A stretch of 15,820 nucleotides of DNA from Candidatus Saccharimonadia bacterium (GCA_938050265.1 CALLJT010000049.1:1-15820); one strand, 5' to 3'; positions 1 to 8,736 are shown, counted from the first letter of the stretch. Numbers and translations are program-made. The notes: generated from the letters alone by a model not told the origin.

Positions 1-3000
1 CTGTAGGCCGCTACCCACTCCGCCTGGAACAACGCCGCAGTTCTCGATGTCACCCACAATGCTCCAGCCACCAGCTATGATATCGGCATGTGCGGTGGCC
101 CCGCTACAGTACTCTAATCCTGCAGCACCTAATTCTCCAGATGGGTCTAAAGTTTGTGCATCCCATGCAATCAAAGCGGCGTCATAGTTGGCTACTGAAA
201 GTCCAGAGTTATCAAGCATACTGATTGCACCACCAGAAGGGGTTGCTGTAACTTGAAGTCCACTCATATCAAAACTACTGAGGTCTTGATCAAAGCTACT
301 AGCATTTGAGAACATTTTCTCCATACTGGTTACAGATGACGTGTCCCAATTATCCAGAGGCTGACTGAAAGAAGTAGCACTCAAAAAGGCAGATGTCATG
401 TTGGTTGCCCCTGAGGTATTCCAGGTATTCACAGCTCCGTTAAAAGCAGTTGCTTGTTGGAAAGCTGCGCTATAGTTAGCAACATTTGCCATAGTACTAG
501 TAGTGGTGGCGCCATTTACTCCGCTGACACGCTCCCAATTACTTAGGTCTTGATTAAAGCTTGGAGCATTTAAGAACATACCACTAACAGTCGTGGCTGA
601 ACTCATATTCCAGTTTGAGATGTCTTGATTGAACGTAGTATTATTTCTGAACATTTGCACGAAATTGTTCACCATTCCAACATCCCAGCCAGTGATGTCA
701 GTATTACTTAGGTCAGCCGCTATGAACGTCTGTTGTAGGCGCGTAACATTACTCACATCCCAATTATCAAGCCCGGAGAAGCTGCCACCAGCATTTGAGA
801 ACGTCGCTCTCATATCGGTAATGGTAGATACATTCCAATTTGAGAAATCAACATTGTTCATATCGCCGACTTTGCTGAAGGTAGCATCAAGAGATGTGAC
901 TCCACTCAGGTCAGGAGCGTCAGTTGCATTGTAAGTCATATTTACTGCTTGCGTAAAAGCTGCAGATAGAGTGTCCCACTGTTGATCCCCCCATTGCTCT
1001 AACGAGGCAAGATGTGCCATGTTATCTATATCAACTTGTGCACTACCTGAGTTGGCAGAATCAGAGAAAAAGTGTGGGAAATCCCCGGTAATTGTTACTG
1101 TGTAAGTCCCCGCTGTGGCATAGGTATGCGCATAGTCTTGTGTGGTAATTCCTGTTTCTATGGTTCCGTCGCCCCAATCAATATCGTAGTTATACACGCT
1201 TGAAATGCGGGTAGGTATAAAGATTTCTAGATCCGAAGCATCAACTGTCCAAGTGGTTATAAAGGGTTTCTCCTCATACTTCGCCAGGGTAAAATATGCG
1301 CCATCGGTAAAAGTAAGAGCGGCAAGCTCTCCGTTGGTATCGAGAGTGCCCAAACGTGTATCTCCCGCATTAGTAATATCAAAATCTGAGAAGTCTGAGT
1401 CTGTAGACATCAATACATCATATCCGGCGAAGCCATCAAATTTCACATTCAATCCAGTAATAGCATCTGGATTTTGTATCTGCCATTCTCGGGTTGGACG
1501 TGTGTTGTATGCATCACCAGAACTGTCATTTCCAGCAATTTCTGTTCCTTGTGCAGTTGTTGCCCCTCCATTATTTGCAAAAGTTACAAACTCAAGATCA
1601 CCAAGTTGTGTGGTTCGGTTCACTGTATCTGTATTTGCAGAGGTAAAGTCGTTATCGAGTGCAATTGTCAAAATTGTTCCGGTACTTACACTTTTGGATA
1701 CTCTTTGGTCTAATACTGAAGCATCGTCGCGACCAAGACCAAAGATGTCTTTGTTGTATCCAGCCCCTGCCGCAGAAGCGTCCCACATAACAGTTCCTGT
1801 GCTACACGTTGCATCTGTACAATCCGATGCAAAGTAGTCGGTTGCGATTGCCTGGTCAAGAGAAGCTCCATATTTAAGAGCTAGGTAAGATTCTATTTTT
1901 TGACGCTCTAGTGGGCTTGAATTAGTCCCAAAAACAATCAACTCTGCCAGACTCCCTTGAAGAGGAGAACCTCCCCCAGCAAATGTTCCAAGGAAAAATT
2001 GGTCAGGATTAGTTTGCCCACTTCGACCTGAACTTGATGGCGCTACGGTTGTGGCATACTCTTCTCCGTTATAGTAGTAATCTCTATCTGCACCGTTTGC
2101 AGAAAAACTAGATATATAGGTTCCATTATTAACCGGAGCAACCGGATTCGTTGTAATAGTATACCCTTGAGAACCCCCAAACACCTTACCATTAAGCTCG
2201 AGACCCGATTGCCCTTGTGCATCAGATCCACTTCTGTAATTAAAGACAGACTGAAAGGCTGCACCGCCTACCCCATGCGTGACGGCATAAAAAGAAAGTG
2301 TATCATCGTCGTCATCGAGTACTGAATCAGAAATAAGTCTTAATCGAGCATTGTCAGGTGTAAAGTAGAGGGTTGGGTTAAAGTTAAAGTCTGTACTACC
2401 CTCAACAAACTGCGCCTGAGCAGGCGTGAGAGTGGCTGTATCAGCAGTAGGCAAATCATCAAATGTAAGACTACGGTCTGTATCAGTCCATGTATCAACA
2501 TTTGCTCCTGTGAGGCCAAGACCTTCTGCATCATCAGCCTTGAGCCAGAGTGAAAGATCACCATCCACCACACCACCAGGGCTGGTGCTCGGAGTTGAAT
2601 CACGCATCCAGAGTGTTGGTTGAGAGGTATTGGCTTCTGATCCAAACCCATCTTCTTGCGCAACATCCCCATTTGGGAACCAGTGCAGTAGTGCTGTATT
2701 GCCTGAACCGTGCCATATTAGCTCGTTCAAAGGAGTCCCGAGCCCTGTAGATTGATTGCCGTTCAAACTGCCGCCAGACCCTGGCCATGCAGCGTTGTCG
2801 TCTGTGTTGTCGGAGCCTAAAGCTGTGTAGGCAGTAAATCTATCTAGATAGCGCTGCTCGGTTGTTGATCTATCCATGGCCACTGCACCAGTTGACGTCA
2901 TGCGTAGTTCGTCTGGGTTTACTGCACCAACAATTGTGCTGCTTAGTATAGTGTCACTATTAAGCGTCAAGGCTGTGACTTGAGGATACCCGGTAGCTAC

Positions 3001-3308
3001 GTTAGGAGTAGCATTGTCGGCAGAAGCAACTGCCACATAGCCGTTAGCATCTACGTAGCTGCTAAATGGATTCCCATCTATATCAAAGTAATATGTACCG
3101 GCAGTAAATCCACCTGCCTGTGAAGCAACGTACGCGTCGTACAGCGAATCAAACGGGTCACCTACAGAACCGTCACCTGCGTTTACCCGCGTATCACGCA
3201 ACGCAACGCTTGCTAAAAAGACTAAAAAAATAAACCAAAAGCCACCAACAGTAATTTCTTTCGTGACATCAATAGCCTACTCATACTCACGCTCTTTAAT
3301 TCACTCAT
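1..3308 (-). CDS. BspA-family repeat surface protein, C-terminus beyond window, one-base frameshift in signal peptide
   Basis: A large surface protein on the minus strand that runs off the window at base 1. The body frame has no stop from about 3270 to 1 and was translated by hand. Positions below are approximate residues counted from the ATG at 3308. They show a Lys/Arg plus hydrophobic signal segment (8-40), a LamG/ConA-like region opening with LSLWLKADD (about 255) and passing ERQKIESYLALKYG (about 475) and DIFGLGRDD (about 525), a PKD-like domain with WGDGT (about 713), then about eight BspA/DUF285-type repeats of the NWDVSNVT kind (about 810-1025). The expected role is adhesion outside the cell. 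The ATG has GAGAGGG 8 nt upstream. From that ATG the frame reads MSRLLMSRKKLLLVAFGLFF and hits TAG at a T7 run (plus strand A7, 3224-3230). With one more T it would continue LVFLASVALRDTRVNA into the body. The body frame has no ATG, GTG or TTG ahead of the hydrophobic core. The family is clear; whether the gene is intact is not. Confidence 0.85.
3224..3230 (-). repeat. T7 homopolymer (A7 on plus strand) at the frameshift in the BspA-type signal peptide
   Basis: Seven A on the plus strand, flanked by T on both sides, inside the hydrophobic core of the signal peptide. Seven bases put the start codon and the 1000-residue body out of frame. Eight (or five) would join them. Homopolymers near the 5' end of surface-protein genes are a known substrate for slipped-strand phase variation, but they are also a common place for sequencing errors. 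Confidence 0.7.
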
Positions 3309-3544
3309 TTCGTTGCCCTCTCATGCTTTTGTTGCTGTAATGCCCTACCGGCAGCTCCTACGTACGCACGATTAAAACGGCACGAATACATCGCTTCGAA
3401 ATCACTGCTATACACACTTACGTTGTAAAGATTTGAAACCATGTAGACTCCTGTGCTCACGCGTATACGTGCGATGATTGTCTTGCTCTTAGTATCTTGA
3501 CACATACTATCAGTAATGATCCCAGGAGTACTCATACTGCTCAT
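3305..3544 (-). CDS. Doubtful 79-residue ORF overlapping the BspA-type start
   Basis: A small minus-strand frame starting at ATG 3544; a TTG at 3556 would add four residues. It ends in TGA that overlaps the BspA-type ATG as ATGA, an arrangement typical of translational coupling. The product is Ser/Tyr/Val-rich in the middle (STGVYMVSNLYNVSVYSS) with a basic tail ending QQQKHERATK. I recognise no family, signal peptide or membrane helix, and there is no convincing ribosome binding site before it. It may be chance, with this stretch really being the 5' leader of the surface gene. The stop/start overlap is the main reason to list it. Confidence 0.27.
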   Translation of the reverse strand: MSSMSTPGIITDSMCQDTKSKTIIARIRVSTGVYMVSNLYNVSVYSSDFEAMYSCRFNRAYVGAAGRALQQQKHERATK

Positions 3545-3939
3545 GTTTTTAATCAAAAATTAATCTTTTACAGGGCAGCACACCCGGCAGCTCACCTACA
3601 AAACATAGATCTAGCTCCATCAATACCCGGTCATGAAGTCACCTGAGCCACTCGCCTCTCTGTAGCCTGTACGCCCTGTCAAGTGAAAAGATCGTCTGCA
3701 GCTGTAGGCAAAAGTGGGTCGAGAGGCGAGCGCAAAGCGCACCGTAGAAATTGTAGCTATAGCTAAAGTAAAACAAAATGGGTACCTTTTTGGGCATGTC
3801 CTGGGCATGCAAGAAAAGCTGCTTCTTTACGTGAAGCATCCGCCAGCTGGCGGATAGTGATCGAGAGAACAGTTTTTATTGCTGTTCAGGCTTGGTCAAA
3901 AATACCTATTTTGTTTTTTGGCTACAGGAAGCCAGGAAG
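3545..3939. other. 395-bp gap without a convincing gene, rich in inverted repeats
   Basis: No frame here looks coding; the two short overlapping minus-strand frames have no start signal or recognisable sequence. It contains a 12-bp palindrome TAGCTATAGCTA (3754-3765), a GCGC-AAA-GCGC mini-hairpin near 3730-3740, and a row of inverted repeats from 3794 to 3887. Both flanking genes are on the minus strand, so the stretch is the 3' region of the 149-residue gene and the leader of the BspA-type gene. It could carry a terminator, a processing site or a structured leader RNA. Confidence 0.5.
3794..3887. repeat. Row of four inverted repeats including an 18-bp palindrome
   Basis: Four consecutive dyads: GCATG/CATGC (3794-3798 and 3806-3810, inside a direct repeat of TGGGCATG at 3791 and 3802), GCTTC/GAAGC (3821-3825 and 3833-3837), the perfect palindrome ATCCGCCAGCTGGCGGAT (3838-3855), and GAACAG/CTGTTC with a 9-nt AT-rich loop (3867-3887). 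None is followed by a clean T tract on either strand, so a classical intrinsic terminator is not evident. The GC-rich 18-mer looks like a dispersed palindromic element. Confidence 0.6.
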
Positions 3940-4389
3940 CTACTGCGCGCCGCTGACGGAGCCGTCTTTCACTATTGTGTTGTTGTCAGGGCTGTAGATT
4001 ATTGCTCTTTTTGACTGGGGATAGACCAAGACTTTGTCACCATTGCCTGAGCCTGTATAAAAAGCGTCTGTTTGTACGATTGCCTCAGCGTCTTCTATGG
4101 TTGCTATGGTTGGTGTCTCTGTCGGCAGGTCCGTCACCAGGCTACTTACTTTGTCTATGACCTGCTGATTTGTCAGCTCCCCGCCGCCACCTCTCAGTGC
4201 AACGAGCCAGACTCCAGCAATCGCCAGCAGCCCAACCAGCGCGAACGCTATCAGTTTTTTAGACTTCGATAGCTGGCGGATTGGTGAGCCTGCCTTTTTA
4301 CCGTTGTTCGTTTTTCCTGCTTGTTTTGGGGCGAGGTCCAGAAAGTTTTCTTTATCTGGACCTTTAATACCGTTTATAGATTTGTTCAT
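3940..4389 (-). CDS. Small membrane-anchored protein of a CPR-type family
   Basis: A 149-residue protein with a hydrophilic, Lys-rich N-terminus (1-45), one transmembrane helix (about 46-65, KLIAFALVGLLAIAGVWLVAL) and a short outer part ending with a DKVLVYPQSKRAIIYSP motif (118-134). The first-positive layout suggests N-in, C-out. The C-terminal motif resembles small membrane proteins I associate with Patescibacteria; their function is unknown to me. It starts 20 bp after the stop of the fibre gene, with AAGAAG about 8 nt upstream of ATG 4389, so the two are probably co-transcribed. It may help anchor, assemble or export the fibre, but only the neighbourhood says so. Confidence 0.8.
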   Translation of the reverse strand: MNKSINGIKGPDKENFLDLAPKQAGKTNNGKKAGSPIRQLSKSKKLIAFALVGLLAIAGVWLVALRGGGGELTNQQVIDKVSSLVTDLPTETPTIATIEDAEAIVQTDAFYTGSGNGDKVLVYPQSKRAIIYSPDNNTIVKDGSVSGAQ

Positions 4390-4409
4390 GTGTTAATCTT
4401 CTTTACACC

Positions 4410-7400
4410 CTATGGCTTCTGGCCAATTGCTTGCCAATTTGTAGTAAGTCCTGTCCCGGCACCTATCGTCCCTCCAGTGCTCGTATGTAGCATAAGAGCC
4501 GTGAAGTCAGTCGTGTTTTGTGTTCCGATATGTGTGGAATACAGTGTTGCTGCATTATTCTGTCTTGCCGCGGTAGTCACACTGTAAGTATTATTTGCGA
4601 ATGGAGCAGGCAGTGTAATGGTGTTGAAGCTGCTTCCCGTCTGAACATGCTGACCCCACTGAATACGCATGTCTCCTATATCCATGTAGCCTGATGCTGT
4701 TTGGTCGTTAACCGCTATATCATCAGTGTTAATGACTGTCTTTTGCGCTTTTATTCCATAGATTCGGAATGTTAGAGTCGATATAGTGCCACCAGGATTA
4801 GCATTGATCTCTATTTCACCAGGACTGGTCTGCTCCCAGCGGTCGATCCAAATGTCATATCCCGCTTTGCTACCCTGCTGCATGTAAAGGGATATGTTTC
4901 CGCCTAGCAGAGGCAGTATATCGACTACAGGCACTTCTACCCCGCCAATAGAAGCTGATCCTGGCTGTCTTACTTCGAAACGAAGTGTTTCGTAGTCAGC
5001 AAAAACCGTAGCTAGATCGCCCAAACCAGTATCTACCAGAGTTGGAGATGCGGTTGAAATAGAAGTTACCGGGCCTTCGAATAAAAGGTCCCTAAGATCC
5101 TCAACCGGTACATCACCTGGGTCGACTACTTGGGATGATGGTAGCTGCTCTACAAGAATCTGATAGCTGTGTAGCTGCAGATTTCCTGAAGTTCCTACTG
5201 CCCTGAAGTCAACCGTGTCACTTGCACTGAAGTTTCCAATATATTCTACGGAGGTTGTCTGGCCGTTGTTGGCGGCCGCTACATTGTGTCCCCCTTCTGC
5301 CAAAATACTTGTTCCATCAGTTATTTGGGCATACGTATTTTCCCCTGTGCCGGAGTCTAGCCCGGCGTTGAATGTCACACTGTATCTACCCGCTTCGTTG
5401 AATGTTAGCTGCCCCGTTGCTGCATTGAACCCAAAGTTTGTATTATTACTCACGCTACCAGCTGAAAGATCTAGGGTGTTACCGAGTGTTCCGTAGTCAT
5501 TACTAGTTGTAGTAAAGACCTGGCCCGCTATACCATTTATAGCGTTAACGGCAGTGTCCGACACAGAGAATACATTAAGTGACTCTGGTGTCACCATGCC
5601 AGCTAGGACGGTTTCGGTTGTTGGAAGTTGCTGCACTGTAAAGTTGAAGTTGTTTACAAGTGTCGGCGTAGTTGCAACGTCAAAGTAATCTCCTGCAACA
5701 GCATCTACGATCGCCTCGGCACTACGGTCTAATGCAGGGGTAGTTCTTGTTCCAGCTACAGATACACCGTTTTTTCTGATTTCAAATGACGCTGATCCAT
5801 GGTAGAACGAAGCCCGCACCCTGTAAGTACCTGGATTAGAAATCACAACCCGATTGTTTGTAAAGTCTGCAAGATTATTCGGATCATATCTATCTTGCTG
5901 AGGGTCGTCTAGGTCTACAAGACCACCAACAACACTTACTGTTGAGTCTGAAGTCGGTGCAAAGGTTGAGAAGTAGTGTAGATTTGTCGTGCTGCCGGCG
6001 CCGAGAACCACTACATCCCATATACCCGTGCCACGGTCGACTGCTTCTATGCGCTGACCGTTTGTGTTGAGTGTGTATGTGCCGTCTGTAACGCCGTTCA
6101 TAGCTTCACCACTTGGTACCACTATGGTTGCTGCGTTGGTTTCTACATCACCACCAATAATCTGGATACGGCCTTGCGTACCAGTTGCTGCTGGCAGAGT
6201 AATGTTGAATGCTGCTGCTGATGCATCAGCTGTGTAGATAGATTCTACGACTGCTGGTGCAGGGTCTGCAGTAATCGCACCCCTACGGCTCAGTCCGCCC
6301 CCAATTGTCGCCCAAGAATCATTGTCGCCATCATCGCCCTTTATGTACAGAACAGCGCTTGTGGTATCTACATAGAGCGAACCGGTATTAGCGGTAATTG
6401 CGCCTTCTGGTGTGCCGTCACCGCTGTAGTAGCCGTGTGTGTCGGTCCCATCGGCGAAAGAAAGCATCTGGCCTTCTGTAGCTCTGGAAATACCAAAGGT
6501 ATTTGTGTCCGTCACCCCAACAGTCGTGGCAGCGTCTACTACGAGAGCATCTGCAAAGACGTCGAAATTAAGCGTATCTGCGTCTACTTCAGACCCCGCA
6601 ATGCTCGTACCAAGCGAGGCAGATATTGCACCACCCGAAATACCAACACCAGTTCCAGCCGTATAGGTAGTGTCTGTATCTACAGCTGACCAGGTGTCAT
6701 TGTCGCCATCGTCGCCCTTGATATATATAGCGCCTGCGGCTGTATCAATGTACAGTGACCCGGTGTCTGCTGTCTGGTTACCCTCTGGGGTGCCCTGACC
6801 ACTCATGTACGAATGCATGTCTGTACCGTCACTGAATCGCAAAAACTGACCTTCAGCTGCTCGTGCAACCGTCAGACTATTGGCGTCGGTAACAGTGACA
6901 CTTGTTGCTGCGTCTACAACCAATGCGTCGAGGAACTTATCAAAGTTCAGCGTATCGTCTGCTACATCAACATTCGCAACGGTGCCATTGGCGATTTCGC
7001 TTGTGCCAACTGCACCAGCCTGAATTTCGTCTGCCCGTACTGCATCTGTAGCTATTTCATCAGCGTCAACGCTATTTGTGTTCAGGTCATCTGCAGTAAT
7101 AGTACTGTTAGTGATCTCTGACCCTTCTACCGTTGTGCCGAGTACTGCGGATATAACGCCGCTTGAGATACCAATTCCTGTGCCCGCAGTGTAGGTAATG
7201 CCACCATCATCTGATGCACATGCCCATGCTGAACCGTTCCATTTCATAACTTCGCCAGACACGCAAGACGTGTCAAGCGAAAGACCAGAGCCAGTTTTCT
7301 CTAGTCCAGAACCAGCTGCAAGCGTAAGTTGCACATCGAGAGATGAACCACTCAATGTCGTGTCGATAACTCCGTCATCGGTCACGACACCTACAGTACC

Positions 7401-8072
7401 TGTTGCACCCTGTGGGCCAGTTGCACCTTGTGCACCGGCTGGTCCTTGCGCTCCCGCTGCTCCGGTCGGCCCTGTTGGTCCTTGTGGGCCAGTTGCACCG
7501 ATTATGCCGACACCGTTCGCGCCGTCAGTTCCACTTGAGCCATCAGCACCAGACGTGCCGTCCGCACCGGCTTCTCCAGTGGCCGATATACCGTCAGTGC
7601 CATCAGACCCTGATGCTCCATTAGTGCCGTCTGCACCATTTGATCCGTTTGGACCCGTCAAGCCGTCAAGACCATTTGTCCCGGCGCTCCCGTCAATTGC
7701 ACCAACGAGTGCAGTTGAAGGGTCTTCTGCATCCAGGTTACCGTCACCGTCGTCGTCTGGGTCGCGACTATCAGGGATGCCATCGTTATCGTCGTCATCG
7801 TCGTCAACATCAGGTATACCGTCCTGGTCAGAGTCGAGGTTCTGCAAAGATGCAAGACCTTCTGAAAAGAACTGCGCAAACTTTGGATCTTCTTTAATTA
7901 GAGATAATTCATCTAGTACTTTTTCCGAACTAAACTCGGACGTTCTATCGAACGCTACATAATACAAACTCAGACTTCCAGCTAAAGTCAGAAATACAGC
8001 CGCAAGAAATTTATTGAATCCCTCCCTTTGACCCCACATATCTTGTAGCGAGGCACACTTACAACAATGCAC
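4410..8072 (-). CDS. Giant collagen-like surface fibre with a phage tail-fibre-like tip
   Basis: A 1220-residue extracellular fibre. In order: a signal-anchor helix (about 21-40); Asp-rich TSP3-like calcium-binding repeats (79-117, DSDQDGIPD and DDDDDDNDGIPD); a collagen-like Gly-X-Y stalk of about 33 triplets (127-228) with small interruptions; a KWNGSAWAC module (277-285); two related beta modules (293-464 and 469-590), each ending YIKGDDGDND[TS]W; beta-rich jelly-roll/C1q-like stretches (about 690-980); and a C-terminal domain (about 1130-1220) with QWGQ, ITLPAPFANNTYSVTT and a final WQAIG, the pattern of tail-fibre gp53-like C-termini. It probably trimerises and carries a receptor-binding tip. 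The start is uncertain: GTG 8072 gives MHCCKCASLQD, while ATG 8039 begins MWGQREGF just before the helix; neither has a strong ribosome binding site. It lies 106 bp after the PAS gene and 20 bp before the small membrane protein. Confidence 0.92.
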   Translation of the reverse strand: MHCCKCASLQDMWGQREGFNKFLAAVFLTLAGSLSLYYVAFDRTSEFSSEKVLDELSLIKEDPKFAQFFSEGLASLQNLDSDQDGIPDVDDDDDDNDGIPDSRDPDDDGDGNLDAEDPSTALVGAIDGSAGTNGLDGLTGPNGSNGADGTNGASGSDGTDGISATGEAGADGTSGADGSSGTDGANGVGIIGATGPQGPTGPTGAAGAQGPAGAQGATGPQGATGTVGVVTDDGVIDTTLSGSSLDVQLTLAAGSGLEKTGSGLSLDTSCVSGEVMKWNGSAWACASDDGGITYTAGTGIGISSGVISAVLGTTVEGSEITNSTITADDLNTNSVDADEIATDAVRADEIQAGAVGTSEIANGTVANVDVADDTLNFDKFLDALVVDAATSVTVTDANSLTVARAAEGQFLRFSDGTDMHSYMSGQGTPEGNQTADTGSLYIDTAAGAIYIKGDDGDNDTWSAVDTDTTYTAGTGVGISGGAISASLGTSIAGSEVDADTLNFDVFADALVVDAATTVGVTDTNTFGISRATEGQMLSFADGTDTHGYYSGDGTPEGAITANTGSLYVDTTSAVLYIKGDDGDNDSWATIGGGLSRRGAITADPAPAVVESIYTADASAAAFNITLPAATGTQGRIQIIGGDVETNAATIVVPSGEAMNGVTDGTYTLNTNGQRIEAVDRGTGIWDVVVLGAGSTTNLHYFSTFAPTSDSTVSVVGGLVDLDDPQQDRYDPNNLADFTNNRVVISNPGTYRVRASFYHGSASFEIRKNGVSVAGTRTTPALDRSAEAIVDAVAGDYFDVATTPTLVNNFNFTVQQLPTTETVLAGMVTPESLNVFSVSDTAVNAINGIAGQVFTTTSNDYGTLGNTLDLSAGSVSNNTNFGFNAATGQLTFNEAGRYSVTFNAGLDSGTGENTYAQITDGTSILAEGGHNVAAANNGQTTSVEYIGNFSASDTVDFRAVGTSGNLQLHSYQILVEQLPSSQVVDPGDVPVEDLRDLLFEGPVTSISTASPTLVDTGLGDLATVFADYETLRFEVRQPGSASIGGVEVPVVDILPLLGGNISLYMQQGSKAGYDIWIDRWEQTSPGEIEINANPGGTISTLTFRIYGIKAQKTVINTDDIAVNDQTASGYMDIGDMRIQWGQHVQTGSSFNTITLPAPFANNTYSVTTAARQNNAATLYSTHIGTQNTTDFTALMLHTSTGGTIGAGTGLTTNWQAIGQKP
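7389..7694 (-). repeat. DNA encoding the Gly-X-Y collagen-like stalk
   Basis: Codes for the Gly-X-Y region (about residues 127-228) of the fibre. The first two thirds are rich in Asn, Asp, Ser and Ala (NGADGTNGASGSDGTDG). The last third is rich in Pro/Gln/Ala/Thr (GPQGPTGPTGAAGAQG). The repeated 9-base units can change length by recombination. The antisense strand gives an artefactual Pro/Ala-rich open frame. Confidence 0.8.
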
Positions 8073-8178
8073 CTAGCTACGACAAATTATTAATACCCAA
8101 AGTATAGCGCAAAAAAGATTTGAGAATGAACATATTAATGAAGATTTAATAAAACGCCCTTCATACGTACTGCAACGT

Positions 8179-8694
8179 TTATAGCTGTACACCGGCAGAC
8201 AAGTCGTGCAGCAAGAACACGGAGTATTTTTTGTCGGCATGACTGATACTGCGCAGTGAAATATCAACCATGCTGACCGTTCCGTCCATGCCCAAACAGC
8301 CGATATGTTTTTGCTCAAACACAATTTTGCCCGGATGGTTCCGGGCAACTGTTGTGAGCTCTGGGATACTGAGTTCTTCACCTTCGTGCATGAGACGCAA
8401 CCGTACTTGGTCTTTGACGTGCGTGCTGTCTGCGAGCGGGGTCAACAAAGATCTACCGACGATGTTATACAGTACGATGCCGTCTTGCTCGTCGAGCACG
8501 ATAACCCCATCTTTGATGTGCTGCAGCACTGCGTCGGCAAGACCACCGACACGACAAAAACAGCCTTTTTCAGCATGGTCATCGCACGAACACATGTCTG
8601 TGTTCGATGCGTTATCGCTTGCGGAGGTCGAACGCCGTGCTGTACTCATGTGGTCATGATACGTCTGAATCGCAGTCATTACACGCATATGCAT
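8179..8694 (-). CDS. Single-PAS-domain sensor-like protein with a CxC-x7-CxC cluster
   Basis: A 171-residue soluble protein. Residues 50-168 read as a PAS fold (LADAVLQHIKDGVIVLDEQDGIVLYNIVGRSLL at the start of the domain in family style; strand-forming SMVDISLRSI and KKYSVFLLHDL at the end). There is no kinase, cyclase, EAL or DNA-binding domain, so it can sense but needs a partner for output. Before the PAS fold, C35-x-C37-x7-C45-x-C47 (CSC...CFC) could bind zinc or iron-sulfur, or act as a thiol switch; this is inference. The ATG at 8694 is preferred because the longer frame to 8862 runs antisense into the aminotransferase gene. It is divergent from the aminotransferase and upstream of the fibre gene on the same strand, so it may be the first gene of the fibre transcript. 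Its stop is at 8179. Confidence 0.75.
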   Translation of the reverse strand: MHMRVMTAIQTYHDHMSTARRSTSASDNASNTDMCSCDDHAEKGCFCRVGGLADAVLQHIKDGVIVLDEQDGIVLYNIVGRSLLTPLADSTHVKDQVRLRLMHEGEELSIPELTTVARNHPGKIVFEQKHIGCLGMDGTVSMVDISLRSISHADKKYSVFLLHDLSAGVQL

Positions 8695-8736
8695 ACTTTT
8701 TAACCAACAATTAATTTTCACCGCTGTACGGACGGA

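Noticed and set aside
1205..1837. 210-residue plus-strand frame
   Set aside because: Antisense to the continuous BspA-type protein, whose translation here gives clear LamG-like and PKD-like sequence.
3709..3765. Resemblance to a c-di-GMP (GEMM) riboswitch: GGCAAA, GAGA loop, GCGCAAAGC
   Set aside because: The core GACGCAAAGC is not matched exactly, the second stem and receptor do not fold as in the family, and no plus-strand gene lies downstream.
3620..3839. Two overlapping minus-strand frames of 62 and 66 residues
   Set aside because: No start signal or recognisable sequence; they fall across the palindrome cluster and look like chance frames.
3861..3940. Intrinsic terminator for the 149-residue gene at the GAACAG/CTGTTC hairpin
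   Set aside because: The minus-strand hairpin is followed by CTCTCG, not a T tract, so it is listed only as an inverted repeat.
7198..7962. 254-residue Pro/Ala-rich open frame on the plus strand
   Set aside because: It is the antisense of the Gly-X-Y collagen and Asp-rich region; Gly codons read backwards give Pro/Ala/Thr. The sense protein has recognisable domains.
8073..8381. Minus-strand frame of 102 residues next to the fibre gene
   Set aside because: It lies mostly inside the PAS gene in another frame and shows no domain or start signal.
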